34,553 nt of DNA from JBCBDX01 sp038529265 (GTDB lineage Bacteria; Pseudomonadota; Alphaproteobacteria; Rhizobiales; Rhizobiaceae). Below, piece by piece: positions 25,133 through 33,023 of the stretch; positions within the stretch are counted from its first letter, which is position 1; every line of letters starts with the position of its first letter. Location of the stretch: positions 1 through 34,553 of the forward strand of contig JBCBDX010000015.1 in NCBI GenBank assembly GCA_038529265.1, read 5' to 3'. The notes beneath the pieces were generated by a model. The model saw nothing but the letters and a program-made list of their open reading frames with translations, ran no database searches and was not told the origin of the DNA. The position numbers and the translations under genes were made by a program.

Positions 25133-26467
25133 TTATGCCTTCCTATTACTATTGAGGGCATTCATTTGTTCTGGTGACAGGTTGTTCCCGCCGCTAGAAG
25201 AAGAGGAGCCTGAGCCGCCTGAACTACTAGAGCTGGCACCTTTTGCGGACTTGGCGGCGCCCATACGATTTTCGGCAATGCTATCGAGTCTGCTCTGGCG
25301 CGCGTTAGAGCTCTGGAGCATGCTACCCATAACAGATGACGAAGCATAAGCGCTGCCACCGGCCGCGCCACCCGCGATAGTGCCGGCAATACGACCAGCG
25401 GCGCCGAGAACAGGCCCAGCTATAAAACCCGCCGGTCCAGCAACATTTCGTCCAATTGTGCCACCAATAGCGCCGCCAGCATCACCACCAGCACCACCAC
25501 CAGCCATAGCACCTCTCCCTGCAGCTGTGACAGCAGCGCCTGTCATCAGGGCTGTGCTAGCGGCCTGTTTCGCCAGAGATGCTGTTGTGCCTGCGCCGAA
25601 GCCATCACGGACAGCCGCCATCGCCTGGTTTCCAGAAACCGCTGCAACAGAAGTACTAGCCAGCGAGTTCGCCATGGTTGGCAACATCATGGTCAAGAAG
25701 GTCAAGCCTACAACCAGGAGAACGAACGCAAGGATCCCGCGAAAGCCATCCTCATCCGGATTGAGGTTCTCTGCCGCGGCTATTCCGATGCCCATCAATG
25801 TCGATGCCAATATCGGGATGATGATAAAGCCAACAGTGAACGCACACCAAGACTTGAAGTAACCGGCCGTGGCGGGAAATAAAAGACAGGTGAGCGCCAG
25901 CGGCGCTAAGCACAAGGCAGCGATGAAGCCCACCTTTGCCACGACAGTGATAACCACACAGACAGCCGCAAAAAAAGCGCCCGCAATAACGACCCCAAGT
26001 CCAAGGAAGAAGTTCCGGATTGCCTTACCGATATGCTTGATCCTGCGGATCTTGGTTTTCATGGTGTCGAAGCCTTCATCCATGATGGTCTGGATGAACT
26101 CGTCCATAGCCTCTTCGGTGGAATCTATCGCGGAGTCACCATTGTCTTCCCGCGTCTGATTCACGGCAGTAATGATCTGGGCGCTGTAATGGTCCTGAAT
26201 GCCGTCCAAGGCATCATATATGTGTTCAAAGTTGGCCCAAGTGGCGAGGGTTACAGTAACTAGTATGAACCGCACAAACCATTTCAAATAATCAACCGTC
26301 GGCACTCGACCTGTAAAAATTTGATTATATGCAATGAACATGAGGGCCATAATGCCCAGCGCAGCCTGAGTATATGCTAGCGCCGGAACAACAACATCAA
26401 ATGCATCGGCAACCATTTCGCGGCCAAATACATCGACTTCTGCAAGAATATCGGTTACGTAACCCAT
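25133..26467 (-). CDS. virB6: VirB6 polytopic channel protein
   Basis: VirB6/TrbL-family inner-membrane protein that contacts substrate early in translocation. About six hydrophobic segments are visible within residues 30-280, such as AALGIMALMFIAYNQIF, LGVVIAGAFFAAVCVVITVV, IAALCLAPLALTCLLFPA and GILAFVLLVVGLTFLTMML. A long Ala/Gly-rich tail (about 300-390) ends in Ser/Gly repeats and NNLSPEQMNALNSNRK. 444 residues, longer than Agrobacterium VirB6 (near 295) because of that tail. Confidence 0.93.
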   Translation of the reverse strand: MGYVTDILAEVDVFGREMVADAFDVVVPALAYTQAALGIMALMFIAYNQIFTGRVPTVDYLKWFVRFILVTVTLATWANFEHIYDALDGIQDHYSAQIITAVNQTREDNGDSAIDSTEEAMDEFIQTIMDEGFDTMKTKIRRIKHIGKAIRNFFLGLGVVIAGAFFAAVCVVITVVAKVGFIAALCLAPLALTCLLFPATAGYFKSWCAFTVGFIIIPILASTLMGIGIAAAENLNPDEDGFRGILAFVLLVVGLTFLTMMLPTMANSLASTSVAAVSGNQAMAAVRDGFGAGTTASLAKQAASTALMTGAAVTAAGRGAMAGGGAGGDAGGAIGGTIGRNVAGPAGFIAGPVLGAAGRIAGTIAGGAAGGSAYASSSVMGSMLQSSNARQSRLDSIAENRMGAAKSAKGASSSSSGGSGSSSSSGGNNLSPEQMNALNSNRKA

Positions 26468-26506
26468 GATTAAATCCAGTCTTGTTTGACTTAAATCTAA
26501 TGTATT

Positions 26507-27634
26507 TTATGCACCGTCGTCTTCGCCGCCTTCGTCACCACCTTCATCATCGTTAAACAAGCCGGTTGTGTCTGTATCGAGCGGCTCTTCGTAGACGTAA
26601 TTGACCATCACATCCAAGTCTTCGTGTGACTTTGCGGCCATCTGAACAGCAACCATCGCATTGGCCTCGGCTTGCAGCACAAGCTGTTCAACAGCGACGC
26701 GTGTTAGAAGGTCTAGCGATTCTTTAATGTCTGCCGTTGTACTGATTTCATCGAGATAGATTTGCGCACGGTCTATTGCACCGTCTGATTTTTCGAAGAC
26801 ATCATTCGAGAAAGCGGCCATATAAGCGGCACGCTGCATGAATCGCGGCCATTCAAGGCTGTCTTCGTGATCGTCTGCAGTCGTAATATCCATCTCTTCC
26901 TTCTCGTAAGGATAAGCGGTTTTGAAAGCTTCGACCAATCCACCGGCATTGCGATATGTCTCGGCATCATTGTCAGTCATGATGTCGGTCAAGCTGTCGT
27001 GAACGGTACCGAGGAACAGCGCTGTAATTTCAAACTCGTCCGTTTCCGGGATCTCGCGCTCTCCAGTCATAGCATCCAGCTGGTCCTCGATGACAGGTTG
27101 CTGCACGTCAGTAACCCACGTGTAGTGAGCGGACTGCATTTCATAGAGAGCAACAGCCTCATCATGCAAATCTTCAAGCCAGCCTGTCTGGGTGTTCAGC
27201 TCGGCATTTACATCAACCAATTCTCCATCAATGGATTCCAGCCAGTCGTTGGCCTCTATTAGTTCCGCTTCAACCCCATCGACGTATCCTTCAAGTTCAT
27301 CGACGTATCCCTCAAGCCCGTCGACATATCCTTCAAGTTCGTCAACGTGGCCAATAACCGTATCTGTTTTGGTTGATATTTCTGCTGTATATGTATCAAT
27401 ACCAATTACTTCCTTTTCGATAACATCGAGATGGCCAATAACATCTAATTGATTAGTTTTACTGGCAATATCTGCATTAGGATCAATACCAGTAATATAT
27501 ACATTTTCTAAAGGAATTACTTCATCAATAACTTCGTCTAATATTTCATCAACTATATCTTGAGAAAGCGCGACATTCGAAGAAAGGCAGACTACACTAG
27601 ATGCCAATAGTATTTTTCTGATGCTGGGCTTCAT
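26507..27634 (-). CDS. virB5: VirB5-like minor pilus protein with heptad repeats
   Basis: A signal peptide (KILLASSVVCLSSNVALS, cleavage before QDIVDE) and position between virB4 and virB6 identify it as the VirB5 equivalent, the pilus-tip adhesin. It is 375 residues against about 220 in Agrobacterium, and strongly acidic. Near residues 95-118 there are four 7-residue repeats of the type YVDELEG. A helical C-terminal half (RFMQRAAYMAAFSNDV, LDLLTRVAVEQLVLQAEANA) resembles VirB5. The tail ends in Asp/Glu/Gly runs. Sequence similarity is weak, so the name rests on order. Its ATG overlaps the stop of the small lipoprotein gene. Confidence 0.75.
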   Translation of the reverse strand: MKPSIRKILLASSVVCLSSNVALSQDIVDEILDEVIDEVIPLENVYITGIDPNADIASKTNQLDVIGHLDVIEKEVIGIDTYTAEISTKTDTVIGHVDELEGYVDGLEGYVDELEGYVDGVEAELIEANDWLESIDGELVDVNAELNTQTGWLEDLHDEAVALYEMQSAHYTWVTDVQQPVIEDQLDAMTGEREIPETDEFEITALFLGTVHDSLTDIMTDNDAETYRNAGGLVEAFKTAYPYEKEEMDITTADDHEDSLEWPRFMQRAAYMAAFSNDVFEKSDGAIDRAQIYLDEISTTADIKESLDLLTRVAVEQLVLQAEANAMVAVQMAAKSHEDLDVMVNYVYEEPLDTDTTGLFNDDEGGDEGGEDDGA

Positions 27635-27774
27635 ACTAGGTCTCCTTCTTTTTGTGGATTAGGCAATTGCTCCCAATCGCAAGCGCAGTTGTTTTTGCGC
27701 TCGACCGGGACTTTCTGTGTGCAGGCACTCAGTACAATAGTTAGCAATACTAGCAGGGCGACATTCTTCTTCAC
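27631..27774 (-). CDS. Small lipoprotein, candidate VirB7
   Basis: A 47-residue frame read directly from the sequence. It starts GTG within the virB4 stop (GTGA overlap) and ends in the virB5 start (ATGA overlap). Its N terminus MKKNVALLVLLTIVLSAC is a clear lipoprotein signal with lipobox LSAC (Cys18). The short mature part has Cys30 and Cys32 and the phrase DWEQLPNPQKEG. VirB7 is a lipoprotein of similar size that bonds to VirB9, and no other candidate exists in the operon. In Agrobacterium virB7 sits between virB6 and virB8, so the position is different. An entry-exclusion lipoprotein is the main alternative. Confidence 0.78.
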   Translation of the reverse strand: MKKNVALLVLLTIVLSACTQKVPVERKNNCACDWEQLPNPQKEGDLV

Positions 27775-30152
27775 TGGATCATCTCCTGATAGAACTCCGG
27801 GTTTTCCCGCCAGCCGGGCGGCCCTTTTTCCCCAGCTCCACCACCTAAAACGTCAAGACAACCGCCAATTCCGCCCAAGGCCAGATCAAGCACAACGCTC
27901 TGATCTCCAGATTTGTAGAGAGCGAAGTGATTGCCGTGGTTGCTCATCTGCAGGAACTCAGCTTCCCGAGATGTGAGAGCGAGCGGTGCCAACTCGACCT
28001 CATTGTTGAACATGCTTGGGTAAATCAGGCGGCTAACGGCACTTTCCAAAATACCGGCTCCAGCAGCGCTCTGAGTAATGTGCGAAACGCGCTGCGTGAG
28101 CAGAATGACAGCGACGTTTTTCTTACGCATGGTAAGCATCCAGTCTTTCAACCGTGACTGGAAGTATGAGTCGTCAAGTAGCTTCCATGCCTCATCGAGG
28201 ACGATTAGTGTTGGATATTCATCTTCAACCTGGCGCTCAATGCGACGGAAGACATATGACAGCCAAGCTGTCCGCACCATGTCGTTGTCAAATATTTCGG
28301 TCAAATCAAACGCGGTGATGCGATCGGTGAACGACATAGGGTCTAAACCCTTACCACCAAACATCCAGCCAAACTGACCATCATAGTCCCAACGACCAAG
28401 ACGCATATGAAGGTCGCCATTATCATCCACAGAACGCAATTGGCCGCGAAGCTGTTCGAAGTTTTGCAAAGATGGATCTGCAGTCGTATTTGAGCTGACC
28501 GCTTCACTGAGGGCATCAATCTGCGCAGAGTTCAGCTGGGAACCATCATTTTCGGCCAAGGCAACGAGCCAATCAGTAAGCCAGGCAGCGCCGCGCTCAT
28601 CTGCTTCGGCTTGCATGGGATTAAGACCGGTTTCAATACCGAGCCTAACGTTTTGATAGCTTCCGCCCATACAGCGAACAGCCATTTCAAAACCATTGTC
28701 CTTATCGAAAAGAATGATCCGGGGCTTCAATCGTTGCGCTTGGCAAAGAAGAAATGCGGTGCCAAGTGTCTTGCCTGAACCGGTTTGACCGAGGACCAGA
28801 GTGTGCCCAACCGTTCGGGAATCTTTTTTGCCAGGCAGATGAAAATTAAACCTGAACGCTTCGCCTCTTGCGGTTGGAACGATCGTGACCGCATCACCCC
28901 AGGGGCTCTTTTCTTTTGAATAGCCGGTGGGCTGGGCATGCATGCATGCCATGTTGGTGAAGTTTGCCGCCGATATCATCGCCGGCCGTGTTCTGTACTG
29001 AAAGTTACCGGCGTGCTGCGCAAAGTAGACTGCGCGTGACGCATAACGCTCGCGAACATAAGCAGCACCGGATTCCTGCAGACTGCGCGAAACAAGGGCA
29101 ACAGCTGTTTCCAGTTCCTCCAAAGAGTCGCCGAAGACAACGGCCGAACAATGATGTTCGCCAAATACCATACGTCCAGAAGCAACATTATCCTCAGCCA
29201 CTTCGAGCTGTGCCATCAATGAGACCGCAGCATCGGCCGCAGCGGCCATCTGTCTGCGAACGAGCGCAATTTTGTTTTGCGCCGATAGATTGTCGATCGG
29301 CGTAAAAGACTGAGTAATGGCCAAATCATAGGGAAGATCGAGCCTGTCGAAGATCCCCGGATAAGTATCGGTCGGATAATCCTTCAACGAAATCACGGAA
29401 CCAAACTTAGTTTCGGTCGGTGCACCGCCTTCACACAGAAAACTGTCGCCGCGAAAAGTGATCATTGAGTTGGAAATTATGTCGGCAAGGGGCGCAAATT
29501 TTGCCCCGGGCTTTATTAGCCGCAGATTACCGTCAATCAAAAACTTCATCAGCCCAAGCCAAAGGCCGCCGCTTACTGCAAGACGTTTTGGCTTTGCACC
29601 TTCCATCGTTGCAATACAGGTCTCAACGACCTTGTTTAATTCCTCCGCGCGCGCCTCCATTGATTCACGTAGCTGTTCGGACGAATCGGCAAAAAAGTTA
29701 AATAGCTTTGTCGCTTGCTGCGGTGGTGCGAGCACTATGGACACCATTGTCGTGCGCTTACGCAGGCCGCATATATCGAGATACTTTTGCCATCGGCGAT
29801 CTACCTCCCGGGAGAAGGGATCGACATCGACGGAATCAAATTTTGGAATATCTCGATGCGATAAGCGATTTATGTAAAAGCCAATCTTACTGCGCTGCTG
29901 CGAGATAAACTTTGACATCGCCTGATTAAGCTCAACGATCTGCATCTCGTCGCTTGTGTCGGCGTTTATTCCTTCGACAACGAATGAACCCAACAAGCTG
30001 CCATCTTTGAGCAGGATGGTCTTATCGTTGATTGCACTGACATAAGGCAGACCCTTGTAAAGAGGCTCACTTGTCGGCAATTGGTGCTCAACTCTTTTTG
30101 GAAGCGACTTTCCAGGCAATCGTTCAAGCACGGTAGGTGAATCCCTTTTCAC
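27771..30152 (-). CDS. virB4: VirB4 ATPase
   Basis: The largest ATPase of the secretion system, required for pilus assembly and substrate passage. 793 residues, the family size. Walker A is VLGQTGSGKTLGTAFLL; Walker B is YPTLIVLDEAWKLLDDSYF, followed by LKDWMLTMRKKNVAVILLTQ. The N-terminal CagE/TrbE/VirB domain includes LLKDGSLLGSFVVEGINADT. The GTG at 30152 overlaps virB3 by 29 bases without a clear ribosome site; a GTG six codons later (30134) has AAAGGGA upstream and could be the true start. Confidence 0.95.
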   Translation of the reverse strand: MKRDSPTVLERLPGKSLPKRVEHQLPTSEPLYKGLPYVSAINDKTILLKDGSLLGSFVVEGINADTSDEMQIVELNQAMSKFISQQRSKIGFYINRLSHRDIPKFDSVDVDPFSREVDRRWQKYLDICGLRKRTTMVSIVLAPPQQATKLFNFFADSSEQLRESMEARAEELNKVVETCIATMEGAKPKRLAVSGGLWLGLMKFLIDGNLRLIKPGAKFAPLADIISNSMITFRGDSFLCEGGAPTETKFGSVISLKDYPTDTYPGIFDRLDLPYDLAITQSFTPIDNLSAQNKIALVRRQMAAAADAAVSLMAQLEVAEDNVASGRMVFGEHHCSAVVFGDSLEELETAVALVSRSLQESGAAYVRERYASRAVYFAQHAGNFQYRTRPAMISAANFTNMACMHAQPTGYSKEKSPWGDAVTIVPTARGEAFRFNFHLPGKKDSRTVGHTLVLGQTGSGKTLGTAFLLCQAQRLKPRIILFDKDNGFEMAVRCMGGSYQNVRLGIETGLNPMQAEADERGAAWLTDWLVALAENDGSQLNSAQIDALSEAVSSNTTADPSLQNFEQLRGQLRSVDDNGDLHMRLGRWDYDGQFGWMFGGKGLDPMSFTDRITAFDLTEIFDNDMVRTAWLSYVFRRIERQVEDEYPTLIVLDEAWKLLDDSYFQSRLKDWMLTMRKKNVAVILLTQRVSHITQSAAGAGILESAVSRLIYPSMFNNEVELAPLALTSREAEFLQMSNHGNHFALYKSGDQSVVLDLALGGIGGCLDVLGGGAGEKGPPGWRENPEFYQEMIQ

Positions 30153-30402
30153 TTAAAGCATCGAACTTCAGCGCGGTGGTTTGTGTGGCGACCACAAAAA
30201 CGGCAGCCAACTTGGGGTCATGCGCAACCATTAGCCGGAGCAATGGATAAATGATTCCGCCAAGCGCTAAGCTTAATAATATACTTTTCCAGAAAATAAG
30301 CGGCATAACGACAATAAACATCATCATTACAAAGTACATCTGCGGTAAACCACCAATGGTTACATCTCTTGTAAGACCTTTAAATACCGGTATTGCTTCC
30401 AT
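30124..30402 (-). CDS. virB3: VirB3 inner-membrane protein
   Basis: A 92-residue protein typical of VirB3: IPVFKGLTRDVTIGGLP at the N terminus, then two hydrophobic segments (MYFVMMMFIVVMPLIFWK and ILLSLALGGIIYPLL). It assists VirB4 in pilus biogenesis. Its 3' end overlaps virB4. A stable hairpin separates it from virB2. Confidence 0.93.
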   Translation of the reverse strand: MEAIPVFKGLTRDVTIGGLPQMYFVMMMFIVVMPLIFWKSILLSLALGGIIYPLLRLMVAHDPKLAAVFVVATQTTALKFDALSEKGFTYRA

Positions 30403-30432
30403 TTTTCTTTTTCTTTTTCAAAATTGATTGAT

Positions 30433-30456
30433 CCTGCGCTCCTTTCGGAGCGCAGG
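30433..30456 (-). terminator. Intercistronic hairpin between virB2 and virB3
   Basis: CCTGCGCTCC and GGAGCGCAGG form a perfect 10-bp stem with a four-base loop. No strong T run follows on the minus strand, so it more likely attenuates or stabilises the pilin end of the transcript than stops it fully. Confidence 0.6.
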
Positions 30457-30467
30457 TAGCTTTAATA

Positions 30468-30800
30468 TTACGCGCCCCCGCCGCCGGTCAGTTCTGTTTG
30501 AGTAAGACCGTCAACAAAGCTCACCGCTCCAAACATGATTGCGATCCCGAAGACCACCGCGAGAGCAAATTTCCAGTCCATGTTGCCCGTCATGAAGAGC
30601 GCGCCGACCCCCATGATCGAGAGCGCTGCAAAGGCAATTGCCAGAGGTCCGCTGAGGACATTGACGATTCCTTGCATGAAGGTTTCCAGTTCACCAAAAT
30701 CAACTTCCGCGTAACTGTTCTGAACGGAAATCATAACGAACATGACAGAAAGTAGCCCAAACTTTATTTGGGGCGCATATTTATTGAATAACTTTAACAT
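30468..30800 (-). CDS. virB2: VirB2 pilin
   Basis: The main pilus subunit. The 110-residue precursor has a long signal sequence ending VQNSYA before EVDFGELETF. The mature part of about 80 residues has two hydrophobic helices (VLSGPLAIAFAALSIMGVGALFM and FALAVVFGIAIMFGAVSFV) joined by a short polar turn GNMDW, and a Gly-rich tail. Fits the VirB2/TrbC family in size and layout. Second gene of the operon. Confidence 0.95.
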   Translation of the reverse strand: MLKLFNKYAPQIKFGLLSVMFVMISVQNSYAEVDFGELETFMQGIVNVLSGPLAIAFAALSIMGVGALFMTGNMDWKFALAVVFGIAIMFGAVSFVDGLTQTELTGGGGA

Positions 30801-30866
30801 ATATATTTCCTCATCTAAATATTGGATTTATATTTATTCCGCAAATCTATAAATATACGGAATTAT

Positions 30867-31670
30867 TCACCGCAACCTACTCGCTGTGTTGTGGAGAATG
30901 TCAGACACATATTGTCGGGTTTCATCGAATGGCGGTATTCCACCATACTTGCTCACGTTTCCCGGACCCGCATTGTATGCGGCTAGTGCGTATTCAGGTT
31001 TGCCAAACTTGCCGAGCATCTCGACCAAGTAGCGCGCCGAGCCGTCAAGATTGTCGGTTGGCGAAAAAGAGTCTTCCACGCCGAGCTCACGCGCAGTTCC
31101 CGGCATCAATTGTCCCAGGCCTCGTGCGCCTGCGGACGAGACGGCCGTAGGTTCGAAGTTGCTCTCTCTTTGAATGAGTGTTGTGAACATTGTGACAAAC
31201 TCGCCACGGCTGACGCCAGCCTCAGAGACTTCGCGACGCACTGAGTATTGTTCAGCAACCTTGACGGCCAACTCGTACATCTGCCTTTGATGGGGTCTGA
31301 CATTCGCCAAAGTCTGTGGCATCGGCAGGCCTCGCGCGCTTGCCGCACTGCTTTCCCGTTTATGTTCACTCGGCGGAACCCGCTGCCCTTCAATGCGGCC
31401 CGCAACCAAACTGTTCTGAAGCGGGGCGTAACCCAAAGCCTGGATCTTAACCGGCCCTTCAATAGGTTCGTAATCGTCGTCGGTATCGTTTAACTCCGAG
31501 GGCGGAGAGTACTCATAAACACCGCCCTCTGCGGCAATGACTTGTCCATTTGTACTTTCTGAGTATATGCCAGACTGCGCAGCGAGACCCACACTTGTAC
31601 ATAATGACCAAGCGATCGCTGTGCTCAAAGTAAGCTTTTTTGAAAATTCTTTTTCCTTAATGGAAGGCAA
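30867..31670 (-). CDS. virB1: VirB1 lytic transglycosylase
   Basis: VirB1 opens peptidoglycan for channel assembly. The catalytic domain is clear in the second half: FTTLIQRESNFEPTAVSSAG with the catalytic Glu, ARGLGQLMPGTARELGV, LDGSARYLVEMLGKFG and ALAAYNAGPGNVSKYGGIPP. A signal peptide (KKLTLSTAIAWSLCTSVGLAAQ) begins about 10 residues after the chosen TTG at 31670, which has GGAGAG upstream. The frame is open from a TTG at 31709, but that would give an overly long n-region. The start is therefore uncertain. First gene of the virB operon. Confidence 0.9.
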   Translation of the reverse strand: MPSIKEKEFSKKLTLSTAIAWSLCTSVGLAAQSGIYSESTNGQVIAAEGGVYEYSPPSELNDTDDDYEPIEGPVKIQALGYAPLQNSLVAGRIEGQRVPPSEHKRESSAASARGLPMPQTLANVRPHQRQMYELAVKVAEQYSVRREVSEAGVSRGEFVTMFTTLIQRESNFEPTAVSSAGARGLGQLMPGTARELGVEDSFSPTDNLDGSARYLVEMLGKFGKPEYALAAYNAGPGNVSKYGGIPPFDETRQYVSDILHNTASRLR

Positions 31671-31709
31671 ATCGTCTCTCCAACGAATGTAGGAAGCAAG
31701 CGAACGCAA

Positions 31710-32027
31710 ATTTCTTTCGCCTGCAGATCCATATTCATTCGTAATTGGGACGACGTTTTGATCTTAATATCATAATAAATTACATATTATTCACATATTT
31801 CACGCAATATTAAATGTATTGATTTTAATAATATGGCAAAATATTGTTTGATTTATGTTCGAAATATGTATTGTTTAGATTCTCTAAACACACATACAAA
31901 TATACATTCGAGCTGTTTTTTATTCACTCTCTTTGAGAGTCAAGTGGCTCATGTAAATTTGATAGCGCCATGGCGTTCGCACAAATGAACCACCGCACTT
32001 CCAAACACTACAGATACATAATTCCTG
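31710..32027. promoter_or_regulatory. virB upstream region and outside flank of border F
   Basis: No gene seen. The stretch 31760-31910 is strongly AT-rich and must hold the virB promoter. An inverted repeat TGTTTAGA-ttc-TCTAAACA lies at 31872-31890; its TTTAGACA-like half-sites recall TTTAGACAC in the virC/virD gap. No VirG vir box found. At 31,998-32,027 lies border F with the overdrive-like CTGTAGTGTTTGGAAGT in minus-strand reading. A small ACTCTC/GAGAGT hairpin at about 31925-31940 has no T run. Confidence 0.45.
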
Positions 32028-32030
32028 CCT
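32006..32030 (-). promoter_or_regulatory. Border F (VirD2-type nick site)
   Basis: The minus-strand reading begins AGGCAGGAATTATG and continues CTGTAGTGTTTGG. The GGCAGGA core matches Ti borders, the TATAT part is changed (about 14 of 25 positions by my count), and the flank is nearly identical to border D. Nick expected at 32027/32028. Confidence 0.5.
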
Positions 32031-32102
32031 ATCGCCCTCTGGTTCAACGGTTGGATCCTGGGTCCCGAAGGGCAGGCGTCCGTTGAACCAGAGGGCGATA
32101 GG
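32028..32102. repeat. Hairpin F: left-end hairpin of cassette 1
   Basis: Arms 32028-32050 and 32080-32102 are perfect 23-bp inverted repeats unrelated in sequence to the others. The tip is stem CCT/AGG, bulge GGGT opposite C, then CCC-GAA-GGG. It starts at the first base after the predicted nick. Confidence 0.88.
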
Positions 32103-32242
32103 ATTCCGGCTAAAGCCTGCCCGTTTGGACAGCAAGTTACACATTTAGCTAGCAAACCAAGTTGCTGAAAATCAGCATTTAGAGAATCCTGACGACTAGG
32201 GTTTTTGCGCCGTTGGCATTATATTTTACCTAGCTACGTTCA
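32103..32242. other. 3' flank of the cassette 1 gene
   Basis: AT-rich, 140 bases, no gene. It follows the stop codon of the minus-strand cassette gene and would hold its 3' untranslated region. No definite polyadenylation signal identified. Confidence 0.3.
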
Positions 32243-32747
32243 TCAGAAAGTAGCAGCCTTCATGTCGGCGGCAAAATTGGGAAAATGAAGATCCTGCCAA
32301 GTCGTATCGAATGCATCTTGAGGATTATTTTTAATCCAGTCAGAAGATGACCCATTGTTGGAAGCCGTTAACAGATTGCACAAATGAACTGCTTGGTGGG
32401 CAATGTATTCCACGGAAGCAGAATAGGTGCTTTGGGGCTCTTTGCCTTTGAGTTCCGTGGGCGTCGCCTTTTTGAAGAAAACCGTCATGCCGCTGTAGCC
32501 AAAATCCTTCTTCGTCCAAGCGATTGGAATGCGATGACTGCTAAACGCATGTTCAATGCGCTCAGCATTCGGCAACGATCCACCGACGATGGAGAACGCT
32601 ACAAAGTCGATCTGACAAGAACGTAATTTTAGACGCTACATGAACGAGCAGAGCTGGCTTCGATCAACTTACCTCGCCATGGCATGACTTGAGCAACCGC
32701 CAATCGATCTTTGGGCAAGGCGGGTGTTTGCTAAAATCTTCACTCAT
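32243..32747 (-). CDS. Cassette 1 gene with a candidate spliceosomal intron; hypothetical 147-residue protein
   Basis: Seen: exon 1, 32747-32673 (25 codons, MSEDFSKHPPCPKIDWRLLK then SCHGE), and exon 2, 32611-32243 (122 codons, IDFVAFSIVGGSLPNAERIE onward). Between them are 61 bases beginning GTAAGT and ending GTTCTTGTCAG. In exon 1's frame the intron brings a stop at once (GTA AGT TGA). Exon 2 has protein-like sequence starting 12 codons before its first possible initiator (a TTG at 32575), so it needs an upstream exon. Splicing joins both at codon boundaries. The product is soluble, with EYIAHQAVHLCNLLTASNNG and DTTWQDLHFPNFAADM; family unknown. The frame is open further upstream to 32903, so an earlier start is possible. 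Alternative: a decayed bacterial gene. Confidence 0.55.
32612..32672 (-). other. Candidate spliceosomal intron, 61 nt, phase 0
   Basis: 5' splice site GCGAG|GTAAGT is the full eukaryotic consensus. 3' end ACGTTCTTGTCAG|ATC is pyrimidine-rich. A CTAAAATTAC segment about 20 bases before the end could hold the branch point. Same length and phase as the intron at 704-764. Confidence 0.6.
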
Positions 32748-32916
32748 CCTCCCTTGCGCAAATCGACAGAAGACTTCTGGCAAAAAATGACCAAAGACAC
32801 CAATGGCCATCTGCATTTTTTGTATCTTCCGGCAGTTGGGCGCAGCATCGGAATTCAGCCAATCGAGGGTGTTCTGAGAACACAAACATGCGTTTTCGTT
32901 CACCGAGCTTTATAAG
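32748..32916. other. 5' flank of the cassette 1 gene with a TATA box
   Basis: On the minus strand TATAAAG (32914-32908) lies immediately inside hairpin C, about 165 bases before the favoured ATG. Short frames exist on both strands (a GTG-started minus frame from 32903 and a plus frame 32724-32915) but neither is convincing by itself. Confidence 0.35.
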
Positions 32917-33017
32917 GATATATGCAGCTGTGGTTACGCGGTGTGCACCCTGCGGGCCTGGGACCCTCGAAGAGGCGGCGCGGGCGTGAACACCGCGTAA
33001 CCACAGCTGCATATATC
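32917..33017. repeat. Hairpin C: right-end hairpin of cassette 1
   Basis: Arms 32917-32944 and 32990-33017 pair perfectly over 28 bp. Compared with A and B, the GCAGCTGTGG arm differs at two positions and the opposite arm carries the matching changes. Tip: GCC/GGC, one-sided bulge, then CTC-GAA-GAG. Confidence 0.88.
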
Positions 33018-33023
33018 TTGCCA
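33009..33023 (-). promoter_or_regulatory. Border C (variant VirD2-type nick site)
   Basis: The minus-strand reading TGGCAAGATATATGCAGC has A in place of the second-block G of CAGG. Nick expected at 33020/33021 if still active. Confidence 0.5.

Larger units (their letters stand above)
32028..33020 (+). mobile_element. T-DNA-like cassette 1 (border F to border C)
   Basis: The left nick site is AATTCCTG^CC at 32027/32028 with hairpin F starting at once (32028-32102). The right end is hairpin C (32917-33017) with ATATATCTTG^CCA at 33020/33021, where one C of the core is changed to T. The unit is about 0.99 kb and holds one minus-strand gene that appears to need a 61-nt intron removed (32243-32747). 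The altered right core may weaken cutting there. Same orientation and design as the other two cassettes. Confidence 0.66.

Noticed and set aside
30431..30437. ATCCTGC next to the virB2-virB3 hairpin as a nick site
   Set aside because: It lacks the ATAT and GTGTA parts of the border, and the hairpin is explained as an intercistronic element.
32291..32299. ATCCTGCCA inside the cassette 1 gene as a seventh border
   Set aside because: Preceded by AAG instead of ATAT and with no hairpin or overdrive-like flank.
32724..32915. Plus-strand open frame of 63 codons in cassette 1
   Set aside because: Fairly protein-like, but antisense to exon 1 and its upstream region, opposite in direction to all other cassette genes.
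32917..33017. Hairpins A-C as integron attC sites
   Set aside because: They lack the RYYYAAC/GTTRRRY core boxes, are far more perfectly paired than attC, no integrase is present, and the adjoining sequence matches a T-border.
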